Positions 17,322-26,091 of a DNA stretch of 59,895 nt are shown in pieces. Within the stretch, counting starts at the first letter, position 1. Every line of letters begins with the position of its first letter. The notes under the pieces were generated by a model. It saw only the letters and a list, made by a program, of their open reading frames with translations. It was not told the DNA's origin and searched no databases. The DNA comes from Allobosea sp. ASV33 (GTDB lineage Bacteria; Pseudomonadota; Alphaproteobacteria; Rhizobiales; Beijerinckiaceae): assembly GCF_016428755.1 (NCBI RefSeq), contig NZ_JAELTI010000024.1:1-59895 (forward strand), read 5' to 3'. The position numbers and the translations under genes are program-made.

Positions 17322-18944
17322 ATGCACTCACGCAGACATGCCCTGACCCTCAGCGCAGTACTCATCGCAGCGACGGCCCTTTGCTCTCCGGGCTTCGCCA
17401 GCGATCGCAAGCCTGTCAGCGGCGGCAAGCTGAGCTGGGGCGTCGAGACCGATCCCGCGACGCTGAACCCGCAGCTGAACGGGCAGGACAAGACCAAGCT
17501 CCTGCTGCGCAACGCCTATGAGTCGCTGCTCGCCCGCACCGCCGATGGCGGCTACGTGCCGTGGCTGGCAACCGGGTACGAGATTTCGCAGGACGGCCGG
17601 ACCTACACGTTCAAGCTGCGCGACAGTGTGAAGTTCACCGACGGCCAGCCCTTCAATGCCGCCGCGGTCGCGACCAATTTCACCAGGCTGAAGGACGCCA
17701 GCTATTCCGGCAGCGCCAGCGCGGGCCCGGTCGCCCGCATCGTCGAGGTCGAGACGCCCGACGAGCGAACCGTCTCCTTCACGCTCGACCGGATCTACGC
17801 GCCCTTCCTCGACTTTGCCGCAGGCCTCGAGCTTCTCTCGCCGGGCGCCTATTCGTCCAGCCAGCTCAAATCCGGCGGCCCGGAGATCGCGGGCACAGGC
17901 CCCTTCATCCTGAAGCGCTACGCCAAGGGGCAGGAAATCCGGTTCGTCAAGAACCCCGATTACAACTGGGCGCCGGCGAATGCCGGCCATCAGGGGCGGG
18001 CCTATCTGGACGAGGTGACCTATCGCTTCCTGCCGGAATCCTCGGTACGCACGGGCGCTCTGACATCGGGCCAGGTCGATGTGACCGAGGGCATTTCGGG
18101 CAACGATGCCGGACTTTTCAAGGGCAATCCGGACTTCACCTATCAGACCGCGCTCAACACCGGCACGCCCTACTCGCTCTTCCTGAACGTGACCTGGGGA
18201 CCGACCCAGGATGTCCGCGTCCGCAAGGCGCTGGTCGCCGCGATCGACGTCGATGGCGTCCTGAAGTCGGTCTATCGCGGCGAGCGCACCCGCGCCTGGG
18301 GCATCACCTCCCCGATCGACACGCAGTTCTACGACAAGAGCATCGAGAAGGCCTACGGTGCCGATCCCAAGCGCGCCAACCAGCTTCTCGACGAGGCCGG
18401 CTGGACCGGACGCGACCCGCAGGGCTTCCGCACCAAGGACGGCAAGCGCCTCACGATCGAGGTCGTGCAGGCCCAGGCCACCGTGCGCGACCAGCGCGAC
18501 GTGCTGCTGCAAGCCCTGCAAGCCCAGGCACGGCAGAATGCCGGTATCGATCTCGCCATCGTCTTCGTCGACGCCGGCACCTATACGGAGCGGCGCAAGA
18601 CAGGCCAGTTCGGATCGATCGCCAATTCCAACACGCCGACCGATGCGATCGACATCGAGTATCATTATCTGCCGGTCGATCAGGGCGGTTCGATCAACTA
18701 CAGCCGCGCGGCCGCGCCCGAGTTGTCGCAGTGGCTCACCGAGGCTGCCGGCACGCTCGATGCCAAGAAGCGCTTCGAGCTTTATTCACGACTGCAACGC
18801 TTCGCGATCGTCGAACAGGCTTACGCCCTGCCGCTCTACGAACCGGAAGACCAGGTTGCCGCATCGAGCTCCGTGAAGGGCATCTCGTTCAGGCCGTTCA
18901 AGCAGATGCCCGAGAGCGCCTACGACATCTGGCGCAGCGAATAG
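17322..18944 (+). CDS. Peptide-type ABC transporter substrate-binding protein, paralogue 2
   Basis: This 540-residue SBP_bac_5 protein begins at the ATG at 17322, after which a Sec-type signal peptide runs to about residue 26 (ATALCSPGFAS). The same frame is open for 543 bases upstream, but that part overlaps the preceding gene and is a shadow. It matches paralogue 1 block for block, including SYSGSASAG versus TYSGSISAG and the GISGNDAGLFK stretch. The copies differ in signal-peptide type, one Tat-like and one Sec-like. Downstream by 65 bases are the two permease genes. Confidence 0.9.
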   Translation: MHSRRHALTLSAVLIAATALCSPGFASDRKPVSGGKLSWGVETDPATLNPQLNGQDKTKLLLRNAYESLLARTADGGYVPWLATGYEISQDGRTYTFKLRDSVKFTDGQPFNAAAVATNFTRLKDASYSGSASAGPVARIVEVETPDERTVSFTLDRIYAPFLDFAAGLELLSPGAYSSSQLKSGGPEIAGTGPFILKRYAKGQEIRFVKNPDYNWAPANAGHQGRAYLDEVTYRFLPESSVRTGALTSGQVDVTEGISGNDAGLFKGNPDFTYQTALNTGTPYSLFLNVTWGPTQDVRVRKALVAAIDVDGVLKSVYRGERTRAWGITSPIDTQFYDKSIEKAYGADPKRANQLLDEAGWTGRDPQGFRTKDGKRLTIEVVQAQATVRDQRDVLLQALQAQARQNAGIDLAIVFVDAGTYTERRKTGQFGSIANSNTPTDAIDIEYHYLPVDQGGSINYSRAAAPELSQWLTEAAGTLDAKKRFELYSRLQRFAIVEQAYALPLYEPEDQVAASSSVKGISFRPFKQMPESAYDIWRSE

Positions 18945-19009
18945 CCGATCCCCGGCGACGGCCTGCCCGGCCGGCGCCCGCCAGTCTGTGATCGCAGAAA
19001 CGGAAACAC

Positions 19010-20026
19010 ATGGAATCCCGACAGACATCGGCCCTGAGTCCGGCACCCGCTCTCGTCGCGTCGCGCCCGTTCAAGCTGCGGCGCAACGGCCTGCCCGTGC
19101 AGATCGCAAGCCGCATCGGCTCCGGCCTGCTCGTGCTCTGGGCGGCGGTCACGCTGAGCTTCGTCAGCGTGCACCTGGCGCCCGGTGATATCGTCAGCCT
19201 GCTGATCGGCGAGCAATTGCGCACCCCGGAGATCGAGGCTGCCATCCGCGCCGAATGGGGGCTCGACGAGCCGGTACTGTGGCAATATCTGCGCTATCTG
19301 ACCCGCATCCTGCACGGCGATTTCGGCCGCTCCTATCTCCTTCAGACAGATGTCTCGCAGCTCGTTCTGTCGCAGATTGTGCCGACGCTGAAACTCACCG
19401 CGGCCGCGCTCTTCGTCGCGATCCTGTTCGCCGTGACGAGCGCAGTGCTGACCGCTGGGCGGCGCATTCCGCGGAGCATCGCCGGCGCGCTGGAGCTGAC
19501 GCTGGTCTCGACGCCGTCCTTCTGGCTCGGCATCCTGCTGCTTTACCTGTTCTCGTTCACCCTCAAGCTCTTCCCGGTCTCGGGAGACCGAAGCTTTTCC
19601 GCGCTGGTGCTGCCAGCGCTCGCGCTGGGTCTGCCGCTCGGGGCCGTGGTTGGGCAGGTGCTGCGCCAGGGGCTGGAACGCGCCCTGGAGGAGCCCTTCG
19701 CGCTGACGGTGCGAAGCTGGGGGACGAGCGGCCTCGTGCTGCGTCTGCGGCATGGGCTGAGGCATGCGGCCTTGCCGGCCGTGACACTGACCGGATGGCT
19801 CGTCGGCAGTCTGCTCTCGGGCGCCGTCATCACCGAATCCGTCTTCGGCCGGCCGGGGCTCGGCCGCGTCACCGTCGAGGCCGTGCTCGGCCATGACATG
19901 CCGGTGGTTCTGGCGGTCGCGATCCTGTCCGCCTTCACCTATGTGATGCTGAGCACGTTGGTGGACATCCTGTACCTGCTGCTCGATCCGCGCCTGCGCG
20001 ACGAGGGTCGGGAGGCCGCCCGATGA
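19010..20026 (+). CDS. Dipeptide-type ABC transporter permease (DppB-like)
   Basis: This 338-residue permease has a longer N-terminus than usual (about 25 extra polar residues before the first helix). Family landmarks are VHLAPGDIVSLLIGEQ near residue 60, the helix FWLGILLLYLFSFTLKLFP near residue 170, the EAA-type loop (TVRSWGTSGLVLRLRHGLRH) near residue 237, and VFGRPGLGRVTVEAV near residue 280. Its stop codon overlaps the start of the next permease by four bases (ATGA). Confidence 0.92.
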   Translation: MESRQTSALSPAPALVASRPFKLRRNGLPVQIASRIGSGLLVLWAAVTLSFVSVHLAPGDIVSLLIGEQLRTPEIEAAIRAEWGLDEPVLWQYLRYLTRILHGDFGRSYLLQTDVSQLVLSQIVPTLKLTAAALFVAILFAVTSAVLTAGRRIPRSIAGALELTLVSTPSFWLGILLLYLFSFTLKLFPVSGDRSFSALVLPALALGLPLGAVVGQVLRQGLERALEEPFALTVRSWGTSGLVLRLRHGLRHAALPAVTLTGWLVGSLLSGAVITESVFGRPGLGRVTVEAVLGHDMPVVLAVAILSAFTYVMLSTLVDILYLLLDPRLRDEGREAAR

Positions 20027-20895
20027 GCGCCCTCCCGACCTCGCAGGCGGGCGAAACGCTGTGCCGCCGCCCGCTCCTCCATGCCCTGCCCGCGCAGCCC
20101 GGCCTGGTTCTCGCCGTTCTGTTCATAGCCGTCGTCGCGGTCGCCACGATCTGGCCGGGCCTCATCGCCGGGGCCGATCCGATCGCCGCCGATCCGCTGC
20201 AGGCGCAGTTGCCGCCCTCCTGGCAATACTGGTTCGGCACCGACCACCTCGGCCGGGACGTGTTTTCCCGCGTAGTGCACGGAGCGCGCTACTCCAACCT
20301 GATCGGCGTCAGCGCCGTCGCCTTCGCTGCGACGATCGGCTCGGTTCTCGGCCTCCTCGCCGGTCTGGCGCGCGGCCTCGTCGACGAGATCATCACCCGC
20401 TTTCTCGATGTGGTTTCGGCCTTTCCCGATCTGCTGCTGGCGCTGGTGCTGATCTCCTTCACCGGACCGGGCACGACCAACCTGATCTTCGCGCTGGGTG
20501 TCGCCTTCGTCCCGCGCTTCGCCCGCGTCGTCAGGGCACAGACCTTCGTGATCGCCCGCAGCGGCTATGTCGAGCAGGCCCGGACCTTCGGCCTCAGCCG
20601 AACCGTCCTTGTGATGCGTCATGTTCTGCCCCACGCCGTCGCGCAGGTGCCGATCCTCGCCACCATCGGCCTGGGCACCGCGATCATCGGTGCAGCCGGT
20701 CTCAGCTTCCTCGGCATGGGTCCGCAACCACCGGCGCCGGAATGGGGCTCGATGCTGGCCGAGGGGCGCAACTACCTGCGGGTCGCCTGGTGGATCGGCG
20801 TCTGGCCCGGACTTGCCATCACGCTCACGGTCATCGCGATCAGCGTGGTCGGCCGGCGCTGGCAGGCTGCCTTCGAAGGCAGGAGGTCGGCATGA
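20023..20895 (+). CDS. Dipeptide-type ABC transporter permease (DppC-like)
   Basis: This 290-residue permease carries the DppC landmark FGTDHLGRDVFSRVVHGARY near residue 68, six predicted membrane segments, the EAA loop (GYVEQARTFGLSRTVLVMRH) near residue 184 and AAGLSFLGMGPQPPAPEWG near residue 225. It overlaps both neighbours by ATGA, so the two permeases and the ATPase are translationally coupled. Confidence 0.92.
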   Translation: MSALPTSQAGETLCRRPLLHALPAQPGLVLAVLFIAVVAVATIWPGLIAGADPIAADPLQAQLPPSWQYWFGTDHLGRDVFSRVVHGARYSNLIGVSAVAFAATIGSVLGLLAGLARGLVDEIITRFLDVVSAFPDLLLALVLISFTGPGTTNLIFALGVAFVPRFARVVRAQTFVIARSGYVEQARTFGLSRTVLVMRHVLPHAVAQVPILATIGLGTAIIGAAGLSFLGMGPQPPAPEWGSMLAEGRNYLRVAWWIGVWPGLAITLTVIAISVVGRRWQAAFEGRRSA

Positions 20896-22523
20896 CGACT
20901 CTCGTCGATATTCGTAATCTGACCATCGCCTTTCCCAACAGGCTGCAGGACAACCGTGTCGTCCACGGCATCGACCTGACGATCCATGAAGGCGAAACCG
21001 TTGCCCTGGTCGGTGAATCCGGTTCGGGGAAGTCGGTGACGGCTCGCACGCTGATCGGCCTATCCGGGGCCGTCGTTGGCGCAAGCCGCTTCGAGATCGC
21101 CGGAGACGACGTGCTCGGCTTTCGGGAGCGCGACTGGCGGCGCCTGCGTGGCACGAAGATCGGGTTCGTCCTGCAGGATGCGCTGGTCTCGCTTGACCCG
21201 CTCCGGCGGGTGTCGCAACAGCTCGCGGACGCCTTCGGCCATCCCGGCTACTTCGTTCGCCGCGACGTCCGCGAGGACAGCCGCGCCCTGCTCCGCTCCG
21301 TCGGAATTCCCGATCCGGAGCGGCGGCTGCTGCAATACCCCCATCAGCTCTCTGGCGGATTGCGGCAGCGCGCGCTGATCGCCACCGCGATCGCCCGGCA
21401 GCCTTCGCTGCTCATCGCGGACGAACCTACGACCGCGCTCGACGCGACCGTCCAGAAGCAGATCCTCGACCTGCTGGCGGAGCGAAAGCAAGCCGGTCAC
21501 ACATTGCTGCTGATCAGCCATGACCTCGCGGTCGTCGCGCGCCTTGCCGACCGCGTGTTGGTGATGAAACACGGGCAGATCGTCGAGGAAGGCCCGACGA
21601 AGCAGATCCTGTCGAAGCCGGCGCATCCCTATACACGCCAGCTCCTTGATGCGGTGCCGTCCGCCGCCTCCCGCGGTTTCCGGCTCTCACCCGCGACGGA
21701 CCAGGCCGCGCTGCCCACTGAGGCCGTCGAGCGGCGCCTCCCGCTGCCGCCGAAGCGCATCGACGCGGCTCAGACCGTACTCTCGGCCAGCGGCCTCATG
21801 AAGCGCTATGGCGGCGGTGCGGCCGTGGTCAACAACGTGTCGTTCGATCTCGCGGCCGGCGAGGCGCTCGGCATCGTCGGCGAGTCCGGCTCGGGGAAGA
21901 CGACGGTCGCGAAGATCGTCCTCGGGCTGGTCGAGCCCGATTCCGGAACGGTGCTCGTGGATGGCCAGCCCTGGAGCCATCGCAGCGAGGCCGAGCGTCA
22001 GTCTCGCCGCGCCAGCATGCAGCTCATCGCGCAGGATGCGCTGAGCTCGTTCGACCCGCGCTATACGGTCGAGAAGATCGTCGGCGAAAGCCTCGACACC
22101 GTCGGCGTCTTCGGCTCCGAGCGGCGTCGGCGCGTCATCCAGGTTCTCGACGGGGTGCGCCTGGGGGCGAGCTTCCTCGATCGCTATCCGCGCGAGCTAT
22201 CCGGCGGGCAACGCCAACGCGTGGCCATTGGGCGGGCCTTCGCACCTCGACCGAAACTCCTGATCGCCGACGAACCGGTCAGCGCGCTCGACGTTTCGGT
22301 GCAGGCCCAGGTCCTCGACCTGCTGGCGGAACTCCAGGCGGCTTCCGGCACAGCCCTCCTGTTCATTTCCCATGACCTCGGGGTCATCCATCATCTGACC
22401 GACCGCGTGCTGGTAATGAAGGACGGGCGCGTGGTGGAGACCGGGGCCGTCGAGACGGTCTTCGCTGCCCCCAAGCACAGCTACACCCGCGCTCTGCTCG
22501 ATGCCGTGCCCGCCCTGCCCTGA
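20892..22523 (+). CDS. Dipeptide-type ABC transporter, two fused ATPase domains
   Basis: This 543-residue protein has two ABC ATPase domains. Domain 1: GESGSGKS near residue 41, [19 protein letters not shown]. Domain 2: GESGSGKT near residue 333, [19 protein letters not shown]. Both switch histidines are present (ISHDLAVV, ISHDLGVI). The frame is open far upstream, but the ATG at 20892 overlapping the permease stop is the natural start. It energises the permease pair just upstream. Confidence 0.92.
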   Translation: MTTLVDIRNLTIAFPNRLQDNRVVHGIDLTIHEGETVALVGESGSGKSVTARTLIGLSGAVVGASRFEIAGDDVLGFRERDWRRLRGTKIGFVLQDALVSLDPLRRVSQQLADAFGHPGYFVRRDVREDSRALLRSVGIPDPERRLLQYPHQLSGGLRQRALIATAIARQPSLLIADEPTTALDATVQKQILDLLAERKQAGHTLLLISHDLAVVARLADRVLVMKHGQIVEEGPTKQILSKPAHPYTRQLLDAVPSAASRGFRLSPATDQAALPTEAVERRLPLPPKRIDAAQTVLSASGLMKRYGGGAAVVNNVSFDLAAGEALGIVGESGSGKTTVAKIVLGLVEPDSGTVLVDGQPWSHRSEAERQSRRASMQLIAQDALSSFDPRYTVEKIVGESLDTVGVFGSERRRRVIQVLDGVRLGASFLDRYPRELSGGQRQRVAIGRAFAPRPKLLIADEPVSALDVSVQAQVLDLLAELQAASGTALLFISHDLGVIHHLTDRVLVMKDGRVVETGAVETVFAAPKHSYTRALLDAVPALP

Positions 22524-22589
22524 GCAGCGCTGGCTACCGAGGCGGAAGACCCCCCTCTCTTGATCAACAGTCACGATAAGGACGCTCAC

Positions 22590-23906
22590 ATGTCGTCGCC
22601 CACCCGCCGCCGCCTCAAGACCCTGATGGGCGCCTCCAACGTGATCGCGGCTTCTAACGATACTGACCCGGCCATCGGGGCGAAGCGCGCGGCCGAATTA
22701 GCCCGAAGGGCCGAGGCCGAGAAGATCACCGGGCTCTTCACCGCCGATCTGCTGCAGATCGATCCGGCCGGCCTCGCCGGCACGGCCGGCGTGCAGGACC
22801 CGCTGATCGCGCTGGCCGCTCTCAGCCAGGTCACCTCGCATATCGGCCTCGTAGCGACGGTCTCGACGACGTTTCACCATCCGTACAACCTGGCGCGCCT
22901 GATCGGCACGCTCGACCACGCCAGCGGCGGCCGCGCCGCCTGGAACGCGGTCACCTCCTCGGTCGGCGAGGAGAATTTCGGGGTCGGCCTGCTGAGCCCC
23001 GAGGAGCGCTATGCCCGCGCCGCCGAATTCATCGAAGTCGTGAACGCCCTGTACGATGCGAACGAGAGGGACGCCATCACCCGCAAGGCTTCCGGCGGGC
23101 TCGCGCTCGATCCAGCCAAGTTCCATCGCATCGATTATCGCGGAAGGCACTTCACCGTTCAGGGGCCGCTCAACGTACCGCCCCTGCCGCAGGGCCGTCC
23201 CGTGCAGTTCCAGGCCGGCCAATCCGAAGCAGGCATCAATGTCGGGGCGCGCTATGCCGAAGTGGTTTACACCTCCCAGCCGAAGCTGGAGGGCGCGATT
23301 GCCTTCGTGACCGAGCTGCGGCGCCGCGCGAAAGGTTTCGGGCGCGGCGACAACCTGCCCTTCGTGATGAATTCGTTCCACTCGGTGATCGGGGAATCCG
23401 ACGCGGATGTCGCCCGGCGCCTGAAGGAGAAACACGAGCGCATCGATTACGAGCTCGGGCGCCTCAAGCTCGCCGACATGCTGGGCGGCGACATCGATCT
23501 CTCGGGTCTGCCGCTCGACAAGCCCCTGCCCGACAGCCTGCTGCCCGAGGTCACCAGCACGAATCGGCGGCGCGGGCGCGTCGAGATCTTCAGTCGCTAC
23601 GCGAAGCAGGGCCTGACGCTCCGTGAACTGATCATCGAGGCGCAGGAGACCGGGCACTGGTCCGTCGCGGGCACGCCGGAGCAATTGGTCGATGCGATCG
23701 AGGAGCGCTTCCGCGCCGGGGTGCTGGACGTCCTGACGCTCCACGGGCTCGGCAATCCCGACCAGGAGGACCTGCTCCTGAACGGCCTGCTGCCGGAGCT
23801 GCGCCGGCGCGCGCTGATAGATACCGATTATTTCGCAGACGATTTCCGCTCGAACCTTGAGCTGCCCGCCCTGACGCCGGCTGTCTCGTTGGCCCGTAGC
23901 GCCTGA
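22590..23906 (+). CDS. NtaA/DmoA-type flavin-dependent monooxygenase
   Basis: This 438-residue LLM enzyme of the NtaA group shows AELARRAEAEKITGLFTADL near residue 33, GLVATVSTTFHHPYNLARLIG near residue 87, SGGRAAWNAVTS near residue 113 and VQFQAGQSEAGINV near residue 205. The start at 22590 has an AAGGAC ribosome site; a TTG 30 bases upstream in frame is unlikely. It lies 66 bases after the ATPase gene on the same strand and is probably the last gene of the operon that begins at 14607. The transporter may feed this enzyme its substrate; related enzymes act on dimethyl sulfide and sulfones, but the substrate here is unknown. Confidence 0.9.
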   Translation: MSSPTRRRLKTLMGASNVIAASNDTDPAIGAKRAAELARRAEAEKITGLFTADLLQIDPAGLAGTAGVQDPLIALAALSQVTSHIGLVATVSTTFHHPYNLARLIGTLDHASGGRAAWNAVTSSVGEENFGVGLLSPEERYARAAEFIEVVNALYDANERDAITRKASGGLALDPAKFHRIDYRGRHFTVQGPLNVPPLPQGRPVQFQAGQSEAGINVGARYAEVVYTSQPKLEGAIAFVTELRRRAKGFGRGDNLPFVMNSFHSVIGESDADVARRLKEKHERIDYELGRLKLADMLGGDIDLSGLPLDKPLPDSLLPEVTSTNRRRGRVEIFSRYAKQGLTLRELIIEAQETGHWSVAGTPEQLVDAIEERFRAGVLDVLTLHGLGNPDQEDLLLNGLLPELRRRALIDTDYFADDFRSNLELPALTPAVSLARSA

Positions 23907-24046
23907 GTTCTCCGACGGAGCGGCTCACCAGCCGCTCCCGCCACTCCGGTGCCGAGATCGCTTTTCTCTGGATGTGGCCCCAGAGAGAACGTTCATATTG
24001 AAATCATGATAAAACTTGATAGGAAAACTATACATTCAACGCATGG

Positions 24047-24508
24047 GTGAAACCGGTGCTGACTAACAAGGGCAAATACGGCCTCAAGGCGATCGTGCAT
24101 CTTGCCCGGCTCGAAGCTGGCGAGACAGCGCAGGTCGCTGACGTGGCGCAGCGGAACAACATTCCGAAGAAGTTCCTCGATGCCATCCTGCTCGATCTGC
24201 GCAATGCCGGCATGTTGCGCAGCAAGAAGGGGCCGGGCGGCGGCTATGCCCTGGCCAAGCCAGCCCGTTCGATCAAGGTCGGCGCCGTGATCCGTGCGCT
24301 AGAAGGCCCGATCGCGCCGATTGCCTGCGCCAGCCGCTCCGCCTTTCGGGCCTGCGAGGATTGCGGCGATATCGATACCTGCCCCGTACGCTCGGTGATG
24401 AGCGACGTGCGCGACGCCATCGCGGGGATCGTCGACAACACGACGGTGGCGGATCTGGTCCAGCGCTCGACAGCCCGCGCGCCGCTCCATGCGGATTACG
24501 CAATCTAA
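24047..24508 (+). CDS. Rrf2-family transcriptional regulator with four clustered cysteines
   Basis: This 153-residue regulator begins at a GTG codon (an overlapping ATG four bases upstream is out of frame and stops after seven codons). Residues 1-80 form the Rrf2 winged helix (YGLKAIVHLA, NNIPKKFLDAILLDLRNAGML, GPGGGYALAKP). Cysteines at 94, 103, 106 and 112 lie in the loop where IscR and NsrR bind an iron-sulfur cluster, though the spacing differs from both. Rrf2 proteins sense iron-sulfur status, redox, nitric oxide or cysteine supply. The position upstream of a flavin reductase and among organosulfur genes suggests control of sulfur scavenging. An AT-rich leader with a GATAG...CTATAC element precedes it. 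Confidence 0.9.
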   Translation: MKPVLTNKGKYGLKAIVHLARLEAGETAQVADVAQRNNIPKKFLDAILLDLRNAGMLRSKKGPGGGYALAKPARSIKVGAVIRALEGPIAPIACASRSAFRACEDCGDIDTCPVRSVMSDVRDAIAGIVDNTTVADLVQRSTARAPLHADYAI

Positions 24509-24512
24509 TTAT

Positions 24513-24533
24513 CTACTAAATATATAGACAATT
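24513..24533. promoter_or_regulatory. Candidate Rrf2-type operator upstream of flavin reductase
   Basis: A 21-bp element starting CTACTAAATA and ending TATAGACAATT lies 5 bases after the Rrf2 stop codon and 62 bases before the flavin reductase start. It matches the 14550-14570 element at 17 of 21 positions. Its placement directly behind the regulator gene and before the reductase fits an operator or a promoter core. Confidence 0.45.
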
Positions 24534-24594
24534 TAACTGCCGCCACCTAAAACGCACCGGCGGCGTTCGGAGCCGCGTCAGGATGCGGTCACGA

Positions 24595-25137
24595 ATGAAT
24601 CAGCAGTTTTCCCTTGTTGGCGTGCGCGACATTCACGCTGACGCGTTCAAGGCGGTGATGCGAAACGTCGCGGGTGCCGTGAGCGTCATTACCGCGACCC
24701 ATGAACAGCGCCGAGCGGGCCTAACCGCGACATCGCTGACGGCGCTTTCGGCGGATCCGCCGACTGTCATTGTCTGCATCAACCGGAATGCCTCGGCCTG
24801 GCCGACCATCGAGGCTGCGGGCCATTTCGCGATCAACGTCCTCGCCGCCCGGCACCAGAGCATCGCGGATCGCTTCGCCGGGCGCGGTGGCTTCAAGGGC
24901 GAAGCAAGGTTCGATGAAGGCGACTGGGGGCGCCTGGCAACCGGTGCACCGACGCTTGACGGCGCCCTTGCCGTGCTCGATTGCGAGACCGAGGAGGCGA
25001 TCGAGCGTCACTCGCATACGATCCTCATCGGCCGAATCAAGGGGATCCGCCATGCGCAGGACGAAGGCGCCCTGCTCTACTGGCGCGGCGTATACGGCAA
25101 GCTGGACGAGAGCTTGCAGTACGGCGCCGGTATCTAG
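24595..25137 (+). CDS. Flavin reductase, FMN-binding split-barrel
   Basis: This 180-residue protein belongs to the flavin reductase-like FMN-binding family: MRNVAGAVSVITATH near residue 22, GLTATSLTALSADPPTVIVCINRNAS near residues 41-67, and HFAINVLAARHQ near residue 77. The start at 24595 is preferred because AGGATG lies about 10 bases upstream; a start 12 bases earlier is possible. It would supply FMNH2 to the six LLM monooxygenases of the island, which lack a reductase of their own. This is the only reductase gene seen in the region. Confidence 0.88.
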   Translation: MNQQFSLVGVRDIHADAFKAVMRNVAGAVSVITATHEQRRAGLTATSLTALSADPPTVIVCINRNASAWPTIEAAGHFAINVLAARHQSIADRFAGRGGFKGEARFDEGDWGRLATGAPTLDGALAVLDCETEEAIERHSHTILIGRIKGIRHAQDEGALLYWRGVYGKLDESLQYGAGI

Positions 25138-25307
25138 ATCGACCGCTTCGGCGACGGAGCGACATTCAGATCGGGCGAGATAACCGTCCCCGAACGGGCC
25201 ACAGGGCAGCCGACGGTCCTCTAAAACAGTCCATATTTGCCAATCCGTTTCATTGACCGAACGCACTGGCTGGGCCGATGATAGATGCAGCACGAGGGAG
25301 CTGCATC

Positions 25308-25895
25308 ATGTCGGTCATTATCGTTCCCGGCCTGCACGATTCCGAGCCCGCTCATTGGCAGAGCCGGTGGGCCGCCGATATCGACCGGGCCGAACGCATC
25401 CACCAAGAGAACTGGCACCAGCCGGATCTTGAAACATGGCTCGACGCCCTCCACCGGCACGTCCTGCGGCGTCCCGGGGCGGTGCTGGTCGGGCACAGCC
25501 TCGGTGCGACGCTCATCGCGCATCTGGCAGCCCGTTTTCCGGAATTGCCGATCGGCGGCGCCCTGCTGGTGGCGCCGGCCGATCCCGAGTTGAGGATCTC
25601 GAAAGTTCACGGCATCGCCTCGTTCGGTCCGTTGCCGGACGTGCCCTTCCATTTCCCCGCGATCGTCGTCGCCAGCCGCACCGACCCGTACATGGCGATC
25701 GAGCGCGCGCGGATTATCGCGAACATGTGGGATGCAGCCTTCGTCGACCTCGGCGATGCCGGGCACATCAATGTCGCAAGCGGCCATGGCGGCTGGGCCG
25801 AAGGACTGCGCTTGCTCGACCAGCTCCTCTGGCGGCGGAACGCCGGACAGCAGCATCAGAGGGACCAGCCGAGCCCCGTATTCCGCCTGCATTGA
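25308..25895 (+). CDS. RBBP9/YdeN-family serine hydrolase
   Basis: This 195-residue protein is an alpha/beta hydrolase of the RBBP9/YdeN type: VIIVPGLHDSEPAHWQSRW at the N-terminus, nucleophile serine in GHSLGA near residue 65, aspartate near ASRTDPY at residue 125, and histidine in GHIN near residue 154. The catalytic triad looks complete. The ATG at 25308 has a GAGGGAG ribosome site and is preferred over an ATG 30 bases upstream. Substrate unknown. Confidence 0.85.
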   Translation: MSVIIVPGLHDSEPAHWQSRWAADIDRAERIHQENWHQPDLETWLDALHRHVLRRPGAVLVGHSLGATLIAHLAARFPELPIGGALLVAPADPELRISKVHGIASFGPLPDVPFHFPAIVVASRTDPYMAIERARIIANMWDAAFVDLGDAGHINVASGHGGWAEGLRLLDQLLWRRNAGQQHQRDQPSPVFRLH

Positions 25896-26091
25896 TTCAG
25901 CGCTCAAGTCCGCGCCGAATCCAGCTCCGCACCGAGCATTGGCTTCTCCCGGAGGCAGGCTTCACAAACAATCCTGCTTCCAGCAGCACCCGTTTGACAC
26001 GGATTATCGTTTTTTGGCACCGGCCATGGCACGCGCGCTGGTGCTTCCCTAGCTGAGCAAGATCTCTCAAGACTTGCCAGCAGGTCACTCC

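Noticed and set aside
15230..17512. A 760-codon minus-strand frame
   Set aside because: It crosses the opposite strand of an LLM gene and a binding-protein gene and reads as an Arg/Asp/Gly-rich shadow.
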